Below are positions 19,993 through 28,428 of a DNA stretch of 64,000 nucleotides, piece by piece. Position numbers and translations under genes: made by a program. The notes under the pieces are model-generated. The model saw nothing but the letters and a program-made list of their open reading frames with translations, made no database searches and was not told where the DNA came from. Source of the stretch: Pseudoalteromonas undina (GTDB lineage Bacteria > Pseudomonadota > Gammaproteobacteria > Enterobacterales > Alteromonadaceae); NCBI RefSeq assembly GCF_000238275.3, contig NZ_AHCF03000004.1:620001-684000 (forward strand). Reading direction: 5' to 3'. Each line of letters starts with the position of its first letter. Position 1 is the stretch's first letter.

Positions 19993-22900
19993 TTAAGACT
20001 GTTTAGGGTAGTCAATTCTAAACACCACAGTGTATAAAACCGGCACCACAATCAGGGTTAGTATGGTGGCAAAACCTAAGCCAAACATAATGGTGACCGC
20101 CATTGATTGAAAGAATACGTCAAATAATAATGGGATCATGCCAAGTATTGTAGTGATAGCGGCCATGGCTACAGGGCGCACACGGCTTACGCCTGAGTCA
20201 AATACTGCTTGATAGGGTGATTTTCCTTCACTAAGTTCTAAGTTTATTTGATCGACCAATACAATACCGTTTTTAATCAGCATGCCGCTTAAGCTTAATA
20301 AACCCAGTAGCGCCATAAAGCTAAAGGGGGCGTTCATTACTAATAAGCCTGCGCTTACACCAATAATAGCCAATGGCACGGTTGCCCATATAACTAAGGG
20401 CTTTTTAACTGAGTTAAACAGTAATACTGTTACCGCAAACATGGCTAAATAACCCAGCGGTAACGAACCAAAAATAGCCTTTTTCGCTTTGCTTGATGAT
20501 TCGAACTCACCGCCCCATTGCATTTCATAGCCTCGCGGTAAATCAATTGCCTCAACTTCAGCGCGAACTCGAGCAAATAATTTTGCAGGGGTTTCATCAC
20601 CCAATACATCATGATCTGCCATTACCGTTATGGTACGTTTACGATCACGACGCATAATTAAGCTGTCTTCCCACTCAACAATAAATTCATCAACTACTTG
20701 AGTTACCGGCACAAACACGCGTAATACCGGGCTGTAAATTTGTAAATCGTGAACACTGTCTACATTTAAGCGCTCGCTAGCTGGTGAGCGGGCAATAATA
20801 GGCAACAATTGCGTACCATCACGATAAACACCCACTTGCTTACCCGACAGGCTCGTTAACAGAACTTGGTCAAGGTCAAACTTGGTGATCCCCAAGCGGC
20901 GTGCTTTTTGTTCGTTAAATTGGGGGCGAATCATTTTAGTGCGTGCACGCCAATCATCGCGAATGTTAAAAGCACCGTCGTCTTTGGCGATAATTTCTTT
21001 TGCTTGAGATGATAGCTGTCTTAATATCACCGGATCGGGGCCTGAAAACCGCGCCTCTATTTTAGCATCAGTTGACGGGCCAATTTCCATTGGTTTTACT
21101 TTTAGCTTTGCTGACAGCGGATGTTGCTGTGCGTAATCACGCACCTTTTGCATTACTTTAGCGACCGCATCACGGTTGGTGACACGAATAATTAACTGCC
21201 CATAAGCAGGATAAGACTTTTCTGGCGCGTAAGTTAGCATAAAGCGCGGCGCACCTTGGCCCACCGTACTGGTGATTTCTGTGACCAGTTCATCCTTTTG
21301 TAAATAAGCTTCGAGCTGTTTTATGCCCTCAAGGGTGGCACGAATATCAGCACCTTGATCTTGCCAGTAATCCACATAAAACATCGGTGTATTTGAGGCT
21401 GGAAAAAACGATTGTTTTACCGAGCCAAATCCCACTACAGCGCTGCATAAAAGGGCAACCATAAGGACTAAGGTTGTTTTTCTAAAGCGCATAGCTAAAT
21501 TTAATATCGCTTTATAACCATTGAATATGATGCCTTGATAAGGGTCTTCATGTTCTTGATTATGTTCGTGTTTAAATTCGGTTTCTTTAAACATTAAATG
21601 GGCAAAAAATGGGGTAAGGGTAATTGCGGTGATCCAGCTTAATAGCAATGAGATAAACAGCACCCAAAATAAGCTGCCGGCAAATTCACCACTGGCATCT
21701 GAGCTTAAACCAATTGGTGCAAAAGCGGTTATAGCAATAACTGTTGCGCCAAGTAGTGGCCATTTCGTTTGATCTACAATATTAACTGCGGCTTTGAGCT
21801 TTGTTTGACCGCGCTTAAGGTTGATGAGAATCCCTTCGGTAACAACAATGGCATTATCAACCAGCATACCTAGCGCAATAATTAGCGCGCCTAATGATAT
21901 ACGCTGTAGATCAATTGCAAACAGCTTCATAAATATAAAGGTGCCTAATACCGTCAGTAATAAAATACCGCCAATAAGAACACCGCTTTTCAAGCCCATA
22001 AAAATAAGTAGCACAACAATAACTATTGCAATGGCTTCTATTAAGCTAACAATAAAACCATCTACAGACTGCTCTACTTCTTTTGGTTGGTTATACACCG
22101 AGCTAATATCAATACCATGTGGGCGTTGATATTCAAGAGATGCTAAATGTTCATCTATGTGCTTACCTACATCAACAACATTAACCCCAGACATAAACGA
22201 AACACCAATAAGCAGCGCCTGTTGTTGATTGTAATGAATGACATTGGTCGGTACTTCAGCATATTCACGGTACACTTGTGCAACATCGCCTAAATAAATT
22301 AGTTCGCTCGCACCAGGCTTTGAGATTAATAAGGTTTCCAGCTCCGTTACATCTTTAAATTCACCGGTTGGATGTAAGCGAATAGACTCATCACCGACAC
22401 GAATACGTCCAGCGTTAGACACCGTGTTTTGTGATTGCAGCAAGTCATAAATATGACTAGGTGCAATACCTAGCTGTGCAAGCTTGCGGGTCGATACCTC
22501 AACCATTACTTGTGGTTGTTGTTGTCCTGCAATTGTGACTTTGCTAACACCTTTGACTAAAACAAGTTCACGCTTTAAATAGTCAACATAGTCTTTTAAT
22601 TCATCATAAGAGTAGCCATCGCCAGTAACGGCAAACATAACGCCGTAAACATCGGCAAAATCATCAATTACATTACTCGGGTAAACACCACTTGGCAGCG
22701 ACGGGCTTAGGTCGTTAATTTTTCGACGCATTTCATCCCATATTTGCCTTAGCTCTTGTTTACGATAGGTGCTTTTCATTTCTACGGTAATTTGTGATTT
22801 ACCATTAGATGAAATAGAGGTGACATAATCAACATAGGGGAGCTGTTGGATGGCGTTTTCAATTGGAAATGTTACTTCTTCTTCTACCTGCTGTGGAGAT

Positions 22901-23061
22901 GCGCCCGGATACAAAGTGATTACCATGGCTTTTTTCAAAGTGAACTCAGGGTCTTCTAGCTGGCCTAAATCAAAGTAAGACACGCTGCCGCCTATTAATA
23001 GCAACAACGTAAACATCCAGCTAATGACTTTCTTTTCAATAGATAGTTGCGCAAAGCCCAT
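19993..23061 (-). CDS. RND-family efflux pump inner-membrane permease
   Basis: 1022 residues, the length and two-fold architecture of HAE-type RND transporters. A first TM helix at residues 14-30 is followed by a large periplasmic porter domain (PGASPQQVEEEVTFPIENAI), a TM2-6 bundle (residues about 335-500), the second porter domain and TM8-12. TM4 reads GALIIALGMLVDNAIVVTEG, with one Asp where AcrB has Asp-Asp. This is a feature of the TriC-like branch rather than AcrB itself. The gene lies two bases downstream of its adaptor and is divergent from a LysR regulator. The substrate cannot be inferred. An outer-membrane channel gene is not present nearby. Confidence 0.92.
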   Translation of the reverse strand: MGFAQLSIEKKVISWMFTLLLLIGGSVSYFDLGQLEDPEFTLKKAMVITLYPGASPQQVEEEVTFPIENAIQQLPYVDYVTSISSNGKSQITVEMKSTYRKQELRQIWDEMRRKINDLSPSLPSGVYPSNVIDDFADVYGVMFAVTGDGYSYDELKDYVDYLKRELVLVKGVSKVTIAGQQQPQVMVEVSTRKLAQLGIAPSHIYDLLQSQNTVSNAGRIRVGDESIRLHPTGEFKDVTELETLLISKPGASELIYLGDVAQVYREYAEVPTNVIHYNQQQALLIGVSFMSGVNVVDVGKHIDEHLASLEYQRPHGIDISSVYNQPKEVEQSVDGFIVSLIEAIAIVIVVLLIFMGLKSGVLIGGILLLTVLGTFIFMKLFAIDLQRISLGALIIALGMLVDNAIVVTEGILINLKRGQTKLKAAVNIVDQTKWPLLGATVIAITAFAPIGLSSDASGEFAGSLFWVLFISLLLSWITAITLTPFFAHLMFKETEFKHEHNQEHEDPYQGIIFNGYKAILNLAMRFRKTTLVLMVALLCSAVVGFGSVKQSFFPASNTPMFYVDYWQDQGADIRATLEGIKQLEAYLQKDELVTEITSTVGQGAPRFMLTYAPEKSYPAYGQLIIRVTNRDAVAKVMQKVRDYAQQHPLSAKLKVKPMEIGPSTDAKIEARFSGPDPVILRQLSSQAKEIIAKDDGAFNIRDDWRARTKMIRPQFNEQKARRLGITKFDLDQVLLTSLSGKQVGVYRDGTQLLPIIARSPASERLNVDSVHDLQIYSPVLRVFVPVTQVVDEFIVEWEDSLIMRRDRKRTITVMADHDVLGDETPAKLFARVRAEVEAIDLPRGYEMQWGGEFESSSKAKKAIFGSLPLGYLAMFAVTVLLFNSVKKPLVIWATVPLAIIGVSAGLLVMNAPFSFMALLGLLSLSGMLIKNGIVLVDQINLELSEGKSPYQAVFDSGVSRVRPVAMAAITTILGMIPLLFDVFFQSMAVTIMFGLGFATILTLIVVPVLYTVVFRIDYPKQS

Positions 23062-23063
23062 AA

Positions 23064-24146
23064 TTATAAGCCTCGCTCTTTATTCCAAGGGCGAACAGAC
23101 ATGCCTTCTTGTAAAGAGTGAACACCGGCAGACACAATTTGTTGGCCTTCTTTTACGCCGCTAAGCACTTCAATAGTGTCGTGATGTAATTGACCTACTT
23201 GCACTGCTTGCTTATGTACAGTGCCAGTTTGCTGATTAAAAACCCACACATAAGCATTATCGCTTAGGCTTTTATTCGGATCTGAAAATACCGACTCAAT
23301 TGGTAAAATAGTGTAGGGAGTTTGTGAGCGAGTTACTTTACTTAAATCTATCATCACTTGCCCAGACATACCCGCAAGCAAATTAAAATCTTTTGGCACC
23401 GGTAATGAAAACACCACTTTATAGGTAAGCGTTGCCGGATCGGCTTGAGTATCCCATTCTTTTAGTGTGAGTTTGTATTGCTTGTCGTGATAGCCATCAA
23501 ATTCAACCATAGGTTGGTATTGGGTATCTTTTTGAATGCGCGCAACGATTTTTTCAGGAACCTGTATTTCTACATCCATAAAATCGCGAGTTTCTAGGCG
23601 CAGAACATTTTGTTTTGCTTGAATACTCTCAAAGTTTTTTACAAACACTTTAGCTACTATGCCAGCAAAAGGAGCACGAAGCTCACTGTATTCTAAATTG
23701 GTTTCTGCAATTTTAAAGGCTGACTCGGCAACTTGCTCATTAGCAACCGCTTGATCAAGCTCTGATTGACTCGTGATGTTTTTGTCGAATAATTGTTTAA
23801 TGCGTTTTAGCTGTGATTTTGCCAGTTCGTATCGTGCTTTACGTTCGTTATATTGTAATTGAAAATCCTCAGGATCTAACTTAGCCAATAGTTGTCCTTT
23901 TTCAACTTGTTCACCAGCTAATACAGGAAATTCAACCAACTCACCGTTGACCCTAAAAGCAAGATATGAGCCTTGGTTTGCAACCACTTCAGCGGGGAAA
24001 CTGCGAATGTTAGTTTGTGAATCATGACCAATGCTAAATAATTTAACCGGACGAATAGGCTCTTCCTTAGCTATATTCTCGGGCTCTGAGCAGCCTATTA
24101 AACTTAGTAATGTCGCAGATAGTAAACATAAGCGAAACAGTGGCAT
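23064..24146 (-). CDS. RND efflux periplasmic adaptor (membrane-fusion) lipoprotein
   Basis: 360 residues. The start at 24146 (MPLFRLCLLSATLLSLIGC) gives a lipoprotein signal with the lipobox LIGC and has GGAG 4 nt upstream; an in-frame start at 24203 would bury the signal. The mature protein has the biotinyl-lipoyl half motifs NGELVEFPVLAGEQVEKGQLLAKLDP and LRAPFAGIVAKVFVKNFESI flanking a short alpha-hairpin (residues about 95-150). Beta-barrel and membrane-proximal segments follow (YKVVFSLPVPKDFNLLAGMSGQVMID). It couples the permease to an outer-membrane channel encoded elsewhere. The permease gene follows after two bases. Confidence 0.92.
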   Translation of the reverse strand: MPLFRLCLLSATLLSLIGCSEPENIAKEEPIRPVKLFSIGHDSQTNIRSFPAEVVANQGSYLAFRVNGELVEFPVLAGEQVEKGQLLAKLDPEDFQLQYNERKARYELAKSQLKRIKQLFDKNITSQSELDQAVANEQVAESAFKIAETNLEYSELRAPFAGIVAKVFVKNFESIQAKQNVLRLETRDFMDVEIQVPEKIVARIQKDTQYQPMVEFDGYHDKQYKLTLKEWDTQADPATLTYKVVFSLPVPKDFNLLAGMSGQVMIDLSKVTRSQTPYTILPIESVFSDPNKSLSDNAYVWVFNQQTGTVHKQAVQVGQLHHDTIEVLSGVKEGQQIVSAGVHSLQEGMSVRPWNKERGL

Positions 24147-24268
24147 GATATCTCCATGATAAAAAAAGGCTAAATAAGTGTGTGCAGCATACGCTGCAAA
24201 CATATAAAATAAAATTCATTAAATTTTAGAAACTCAATAAGTTTTACTTATGATGTGCTGAGTGGCCG

Positions 24269-25171
24269 ATGAAACTTAACCAATTACAAATATTAGATGC
24301 TATTGTGCAAAGCGCGAGTTTAAGTGGAGCGGCATTAAAGCTACATAAAACGCAACCAGCGCTCACATTGGCGATTAAAAACTTAGAAGCTAAGTTAGGC
24401 TTTGACCTACTGGACCGTTCTCATTATCGCTTACAACTTACCGAAAAGGGGCGTATTTTTCATCGCGAGGCTAAACAGTTATTAGCCGCTAATGAGCAAC
24501 TTACTCAGCTCGCAACAGAGCTGGCATTAGGCAATGAAGCGCAATATAGAGTCTGCTACGAGCAAATTTGTCATATGCAAAGTTATAACGAGATCATAAG
24601 TAATACTTTTAAGCATTTTTCGAGTACCGAATTTCGTTTAACCAGTGGTAAGCGGTTTGTGTCTTTAGAGCAAGTTAATACCGGTCAAGCCGAGCTTGGA
24701 ATAGGCCCGTGGTTTGATTTATTCCATGCAACTGGCGATTTAGAAAGCCTACCCATTGGTAAACTAGATATTGGCATTGTAGGAGCTAAAGGGGTTTTAC
24801 CTAAGCAGCTTAGCTATGATGAATTACAGCTTTACCCGTGTTTGGCTATGTTTGAAAGTGGTTTGAGCATAGACAGCGATAGACTTTCCTATTCAAAAGG
24901 AGCTGTGGTGATGAAAATTGATGATATATCTACCTTGAAGTCTTTTCTACTTTCAGGGGCTGGTTGGGCAATGATGAGTTTAGGGCATTGTAAAAAAGAA
25001 ATAGCCGCTGGCTCATTACAGCAAATCATTGTAACCGACAGAGAGCACCAGTTCAGTGCGCAAATTAGAGCCTTTCGTCAGCATGCTATGCATCATGGGC
25101 CTGTAGCGCGTAAAATTTGGCAGCAATTTAAATTACTCAGTGAGGAGTATTTAAGCAAGAATGGACGTTAA
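24269..25171 (+). CDS. LysR-family transcriptional regulator
   Basis: 300 residues. The winged helix-turn-helix is at the N-terminus (LQILDAIVQSASLSGAALKL, then KTQPALTLAIKNLEAKLGFDLLDR). It is followed by a type-2 periplasmic-binding-like effector domain (residues about 90-290) with FLLSGAGWAMMSLGHCK near residue 230. The gene is divergent from the RND adaptor with 122 bp between starts, the typical arrangement for a LysR activator or repressor of an efflux operon. Its last 11 nt overlap the start of the alkyltransferase-like gene, so the two are translationally coupled. Confidence 0.92.
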   Translation: MKLNQLQILDAIVQSASLSGAALKLHKTQPALTLAIKNLEAKLGFDLLDRSHYRLQLTEKGRIFHREAKQLLAANEQLTQLATELALGNEAQYRVCYEQICHMQSYNEIISNTFKHFSSTEFRLTSGKRFVSLEQVNTGQAELGIGPWFDLFHATGDLESLPIGKLDIGIVGAKGVLPKQLSYDELQLYPCLAMFESGLSIDSDRLSYSKGAVVMKIDDISTLKSFLLSGAGWAMMSLGHCKKEIAAGSLQQIIVTDREHQFSAQIRAFRQHAMHHGPVARKIWQQFKLLSEEYLSKNGR

Positions 25172-25466
25172 TAAAGAAACGGTTATTTACACTATCATAG
25201 CCAATATACCCAAAGGCAGTGTTGCCAGTTATGGCCAAGTAGCAGCACTTGCGGGTTATCCTAGTAATGCTAGGTTGGTAGGTCGTTTATTAAAAGAGAT
25301 GCCAAAAGATTCGGCGATCCCTTGGCATCGAGTGGTTAATAGCCAAGGTAAAATATCATTTCCCGAAGGAAGTGATAAATATCAAGAACAACGACAAAAG
25401 CTGTTATTAGAAGGTGTTAATTTTAAGAATAATAAAGTGAATATGCGCGAGTGTAGATGGGAGTGA
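25161..25466 (+). CDS. Alkyltransferase-like (ATL) DNA repair protein
   Basis: 101 residues with the DNA-binding half of O6-methylguanine methyltransferase: VIYTIIANIPKGSVASYGQVAALAGYP, the Arg-finger region NARLVGRLL and the active-site loop IPWHRVVNSQGKISFP. The methyl-acceptor Cys of the PCHRV motif is replaced by Trp (Trp55). This is the hallmark of ATL proteins, which bind O6-alkylguanine and hand the lesion to nucleotide-excision repair rather than removing the alkyl group. The small size, without the N-terminal Ada/MGMT domain, agrees. It overlaps the LysR regulator gene by 11 nt. Confidence 0.93.
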   Translation: MDVNKETVIYTIIANIPKGSVASYGQVAALAGYPSNARLVGRLLKEMPKDSAIPWHRVVNSQGKISFPEGSDKYQEQRQKLLLEGVNFKNNKVNMRECRWE

Positions 25467-25500
25467 TATAACCACTCTCGTCAGATAAGTGCCCGTGTAG

Positions 25501-25532
25501 GTTGGACAAGTGGCGGAGCCACGCCACCCGAC
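25501..25532. repeat. REP-like imperfect palindrome
   Basis: GTTGG, ACAA, GTGGCG, a short loop, CGCCAC, CCGAC makes a GC-rich hairpin in otherwise AT-rich intergenic DNA. It resembles the REP-type palindromes often scattered in gammaproteobacterial genomes. It marks the left flank of the cassette cluster. No second copy is seen in this window. Confidence 0.4.
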
Positions 25533-25643
25533 AAAAATAATGAATTTACCAGAAACAACCCAATTTACCCGTTAGCGATATAAATAACTGATTTATACTG
25601 TAAGTTAAACCATCTATATTGACTGAGTGCCAATTGCAAACAT

Positions 25644-25743
25644 TGGTAACGCCTCGTTAAGAGGCAAATAATATGTTGGCTAAAATTAGCGACGAAGGAG
25701 CAAAAGCCAACTGTTTTTTGTCCTTTTAAACGACTTGTAAAAT
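25644..25743 (-). other. attC-like recombination site (cassette cluster 1, distal; one core decayed)
   Basis: On the minus strand this 100-bp palindromic element runs from a degenerate left core (ATTTTAC in place of ATATAAC) through AAGTCGTTTAAAAGG and paired arms AGTTGGCT/AGCCAAC around CTCCTTCGTCGCTAA. It ends in CTCTTAACGAGGCGTTACCA, whose GTTACCA is the right core. This layout is that of chromosomal-integron attC sites of the VCR type. It overlaps the last 58 nt of the acyltransferase gene. Confidence 0.75.
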
Positions 25744-26741
25744 GTTTTGTTACGTATGAACCTAGCAACGGGCTTTTCAAAATATTTAAATGATACAAAT
25801 GCTACTGAAACAGTTAGAACGAAAGATAATAATAATTTCAATTCAACATTTAAATTAAGCTTGTTTACAAAAATAATAATTGGCATGTGAAGCAAATATA
25901 ATGAATAAGATACTTTTCCCAAGAAGTCACCGAACCTGTTAGCTAATAGTACATTGTTATCAGGAACTAAAAATACAATGCAAAAAAATACGGAACTCAT
26001 TACAAGTAATACTTCATAGCTTAACCACATTCTTGTCTTAGCATCAGACGTGACAGATGAGATTTCTGGGTACATAGCAGGTATTAATAGTAACACTAGA
26101 ATAAAGTAATGTTTCTTAAGGTATTTCGGTACCTCAAAAGACTTATAGTGCATTCCAAAAATAACCCCAATAAAAAAATAAGGTAAACTTCTTAACGTAT
26201 TAAATAAATTGTAACGTACTCCGTTTATGTCTCCATATACTCGAGGAAAGTTTGCGAAAAACAGCAGGAGCATAACCGCGAATATTGAAAGGTAAATATA
26301 GCCTCTCCTATTCTTTGAAAATGACCAAAAAATCAGAAATATGAAGTAAAATTGTATTTCAGGGGGGATTGACCAAAGTATGCTATCACCATATAAAAAT
26401 AGCAGATGACTAATCAGTGCATTCGTATCTGGAATGTTATAAAGACTATCATTGCCGATTAAGGACAAAACATAAGAGCTAAGTACAATAACCAAGAATA
26501 ATGGAACTACTCTTGCGATTCGAGCTAATAAGTAGTGCTTGATATTAACTTTGCTGAATTCTTGGGTCAGGTATAGGTGAGACATTAAAAAGCCACTCAG
26601 CAAGAAGAACAGCATTACACCGTACGCTCCAGAGCCTCCGCCTAACATTCCATTAAGCCAATTTGTTATATCGCTAAAGTGAGTAATAAACACAACTAAT
26701 GCAGCCAACCCACGTAATGTGTTTAATTTTCTAATCTCCAA
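25686..26741 (-). CDS. Acyltransferase-3 family membrane protein (cassette cargo)
   Basis: 351 residues with about ten hydrophobic helices. The N-terminus IRKLNTLRGLAALVVFITHF carries the R-G-L-A-A-x-x-V-x-x-x-H signature of acyltransferase-3/OafA proteins, which O-acylate surface polysaccharides. YGVMLFFLLSGFLMSHLYL and SIPPEIQFYFIFLIFWSF are the other typical segments, and VSYSLYLLHMPIIIFVNKL is the penultimate helix. The gene lies between two attC-like sites, and its last 19 codons (KTFYKSFKRTKNSWLLLLRR) are encoded by attC sequence, which suggests that the original stop was lost. It is AT-rich, as is usual for integron cargo. The acceptor substrate is unknown. Confidence 0.88.
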   Translation of the reverse strand: MEIRKLNTLRGLAALVVFITHFSDITNWLNGMLGGGSGAYGVMLFFLLSGFLMSHLYLTQEFSKVNIKHYLLARIARVVPLFLVIVLSSYVLSLIGNDSLYNIPDTNALISHLLFLYGDSILWSIPPEIQFYFIFLIFWSFSKNRRGYIYLSIFAVMLLLFFANFPRVYGDINGVRYNLFNTLRSLPYFFIGVIFGMHYKSFEVPKYLKKHYFILVLLLIPAMYPEISSVTSDAKTRMWLSYEVLLVMSSVFFCIVFLVPDNNVLLANRFGDFLGKVSYSLYLLHMPIIIFVNKLNLNVELKLLLSFVLTVSVAFVSFKYFEKPVARFIRNKTFYKSFKRTKNSWLLLLRR

Positions 26742-26769
26742 CTAAAACTCCGGACTTGAATAATACAGG

Positions 26770-26830
26770 CATCTAACGCCGCCAACAGCGGCCGAGCGTA
26801 GCGAGGTCCATGCTGCTTGGCCTTGTTACA
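26770..26830 (-). other. attC-like recombination site (cassette cluster 1, middle)
   Basis: A 61-bp site on the minus strand. The left core is ATGTAAC followed by AAGGCCAAGCAGC, the loop region is GACCTCGCTACGCTCGG, and the right arm CCGCTGTTGGCGGC leads into the right core GTTAGAT, which fits the GTTRRRY consensus exactly. It begins 3 nt from the stop of the zinc-finger gene and ends 28 nt before the acyltransferase start. Confidence 0.85.
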
Positions 26831-26833
26831 TAC

Positions 26834-27661
26834 TCATTGACCAATTGGGTAACTCACAATTGTTTGAAAGTCAGTGAACGCCATCATTTGATTTCCTTTA
26901 AGACCATGAAATGGAAACTCCGAGAACGTATAACCTCTAGGCGACAAGTCAAAATGTAGTTGGTCATCTCCAAACGCTAGTTTTCTTGAGTGCGCAGGAA
27001 ATGTTCCTTCATCTTTCTTGGTTACCATAAACGCAATTGGAAAAAAACTGAGCAGACTAACTGTCGCAATGTGGCCTTCATTATAAAAGCCAACGCATTT
27101 AGCACTTAAGTGCTTGTTAAATGGGTAGAACCAGTAGTAAATATCATGAGAATCATCAAGTGCCGAGTCATCACCAAGAACAAAATCTTTCAGTGGTTGT
27201 AAATATGGTGAATATTTTTGAGGGCTCTTACACTCTTCTACAGATGTAGCAGCTAGGATATGGCCTATCATAGCTCTTGAAAACTTCATAGAGTCAACAT
27301 CTGTAGATATGAAATTATACGGGTGGTTTAAGCTCGTAAAATAACCTTTAACTTTTAATGTAAGAGACTTACAAACTCTGGCGATCTCATCATCATTACC
27401 GCCAAGATGCTCATTATTGCACTTATGGCATATAGTCTTAAACTTACTTCCATTTGGTGACTCAACCCCTTTTACCTTGGAAGCTCCGACTCCCATTAGC
27501 TCAGTGATATGGCGTTGCTGTACCTTAGTTATTGTAATTGCCCCCTTAGGCGGAACGTGATCTGGCGACAACCGACCGAAAGAACCGCATATAAGACAAT
27601 AACCTTCATTAATCTTTGTATGTGCAAATCTCTTAGAGATATTTTTGCTATAGTTTCCCAT
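26834..27661 (-). CDS. HNH-like zinc-finger protein of unknown function (cassette cargo)
   Basis: 275 residues. An N-terminal segment pairs two Cys-x2-Cys knuckles around a DHVPPKG motif: CLICG near residue 22, SPDHVPPKGA near 32, and CHKCNNEHLGG near 78. This resembles the zinc-stabilised HNH/beta-beta-alpha nuclease core. The remaining 190 residues are not recognised. The catalytic His of a working HNH site (D-H, second H) cannot be assigned with confidence, so nuclease activity is only possible. It is carried between two attC-like sites, and such cargo genes often serve defence or toxin roles; that is inference from context. Confidence 0.7.
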   Translation of the reverse strand: MGNYSKNISKRFAHTKINEGYCLICGSFGRLSPDHVPPKGAITITKVQQRHITELMGVGASKVKGVESPNGSKFKTICHKCNNEHLGGNDDEIARVCKSLTLKVKGYFTSLNHPYNFISTDVDSMKFSRAMIGHILAATSVEECKSPQKYSPYLQPLKDFVLGDDSALDDSHDIYYWFYPFNKHLSAKCVGFYNEGHIATVSLLSFFPIAFMVTKKDEGTFPAHSRKLAFGDDQLHFDLSPRGYTFSEFPFHGLKGNQMMAFTDFQTIVSYPIGQ

Positions 27662-27676
27662 GACTACCTATGACGT

Positions 27677-27791
27677 ATGTAACGCCCGCATAAGCGGCTA
27701 TTAATAATGGGCTAAAATTATTGAGCGCAGCGACAATAGCCCATTGTTAATTGTCCGAGCGAGTTTACGAGCCTTGATGCTCTTGTTATAT
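27677..27791 (-). other. attC-like recombination site (cassette cluster 1, proximal)
   Basis: A 115-bp palindromic element on the minus strand. The left core is ATATAAC followed by AAGAGCATCAAGGCTCG, with internal pairing arms AATGGGCTATTGTCGC and ATTTTAGCCCATT. The right arm CCGCTTATGCGGGC leads into the right core GTTACAT. It fills the gap between the stop of the 98-residue gene (27810) and the start of the zinc-finger gene (27661). Confidence 0.85.
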
Positions 27792-27809
27792 GGCGATTTA
27801 CACTAAACC

Positions 27810-28106
27810 TTACCGCCCAAAATAGTGGCTTGCGTCAGAGTCTACTACTGTAATATTTTTGGTTTTTTCTTTTAGTTTCAAAACAACTTCATCATTGGAA
27901 ACTGAAACGACGTCTATAAAATTGAATTGTTCACCTAGCTCACCAGGGGCTTCAGAACACCAACCAACTTTCTTTGAATGGCATCTATAGAGTTTATTAT
28001 CTTCAATTTTTAGAAAAAATCGCCACGTAGTGTCAGTGATAAGATAATTATCATTGTGCCCTGATTTGATATTTTCAAAAAGTGCTTCTTCTTCGTCAAA
28101 GTTCAT
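27810..28106 (-). CDS. Small hypothetical protein (first cassette of cluster 1)
   Basis: 98 residues, acidic, with no signal peptide or membrane segment. It begins MNFDEEEALFENIKSG. The middle holds DTTWRFFLKIEDNKLYRCH and the end VVLKLKEKTKNITVVDSD, a pattern of short alternating strands that suggests a compact beta domain. I do not recognise the family. It starts 16 nt inside the boundary core of the 192-bp repeat and is followed by an attC-like site, so it occupies the first cassette position of the cluster. Confidence 0.6.
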   Translation of the reverse strand: MNFDEEEALFENIKSGHNDNYLITDTTWRFFLKIEDNKLYRCHSKKVGWCSEAPGELGEQFNFIDVVSVSNDEVVLKLKEKTKNITVVDSDASHYFGR

Positions 28107-28121
28107 CTACTTTCCATAGCC

Positions 28122-28316
28122 ATATAACAATTTAATAGTGCGCTCATCGCGCATATTTCTGCCGACTTAACGCTCATTTATCTATTTTATATGGTTTTAA
28201 CAAATTATCTAAGGCATTACTATCACTAAGTTTTCTAAATTTTTTAGGTAAAGTTAAATGGACCAATATGCGCACAGCGCTCATTTTCATGAATATATGC
28301 GCAAGAGCAGTTTAAC
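28122..28316 (-). repeat. 192-bp repeat copy A at the cassette-cluster boundary
   Basis: A sequence of about 193 bp with a second copy at 60644-60836. Both share ACAATTTAATAGTGCGCTC, ATCGCGCATATT, TTTTAACAAATTA, TACTATCACTAAGTTTT, CTCATTTTC and GAATATATG in the same order. The two ends are partly complementary to each other (AATATGCGC on one side, GCGCATATT on the other). Read on the minus strand it ends in GTTATAT, an integron-type core, immediately before the first cargo gene. It fills most of the 322-bp gap between 28106 and 28429. Confidence 0.85.
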
Positions 28317-28428
28317 TAATCTATTAACGACAATATTTAGTCAATCTCAATGACCGTTTCTCGCTGTGTGTTGCATCGAATGGTTGAACTCACAGCTCAA
28401 ACCAGACTAATCTATATGGCTAACCAGC

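Noticed and set aside
25565..25798. 77-codon minus-strand frame across the distal attC-like site
   Set aside because: It runs out of frame through the end of the acyltransferase and through the palindromic attC, so its openness is a by-product of attC sequence.
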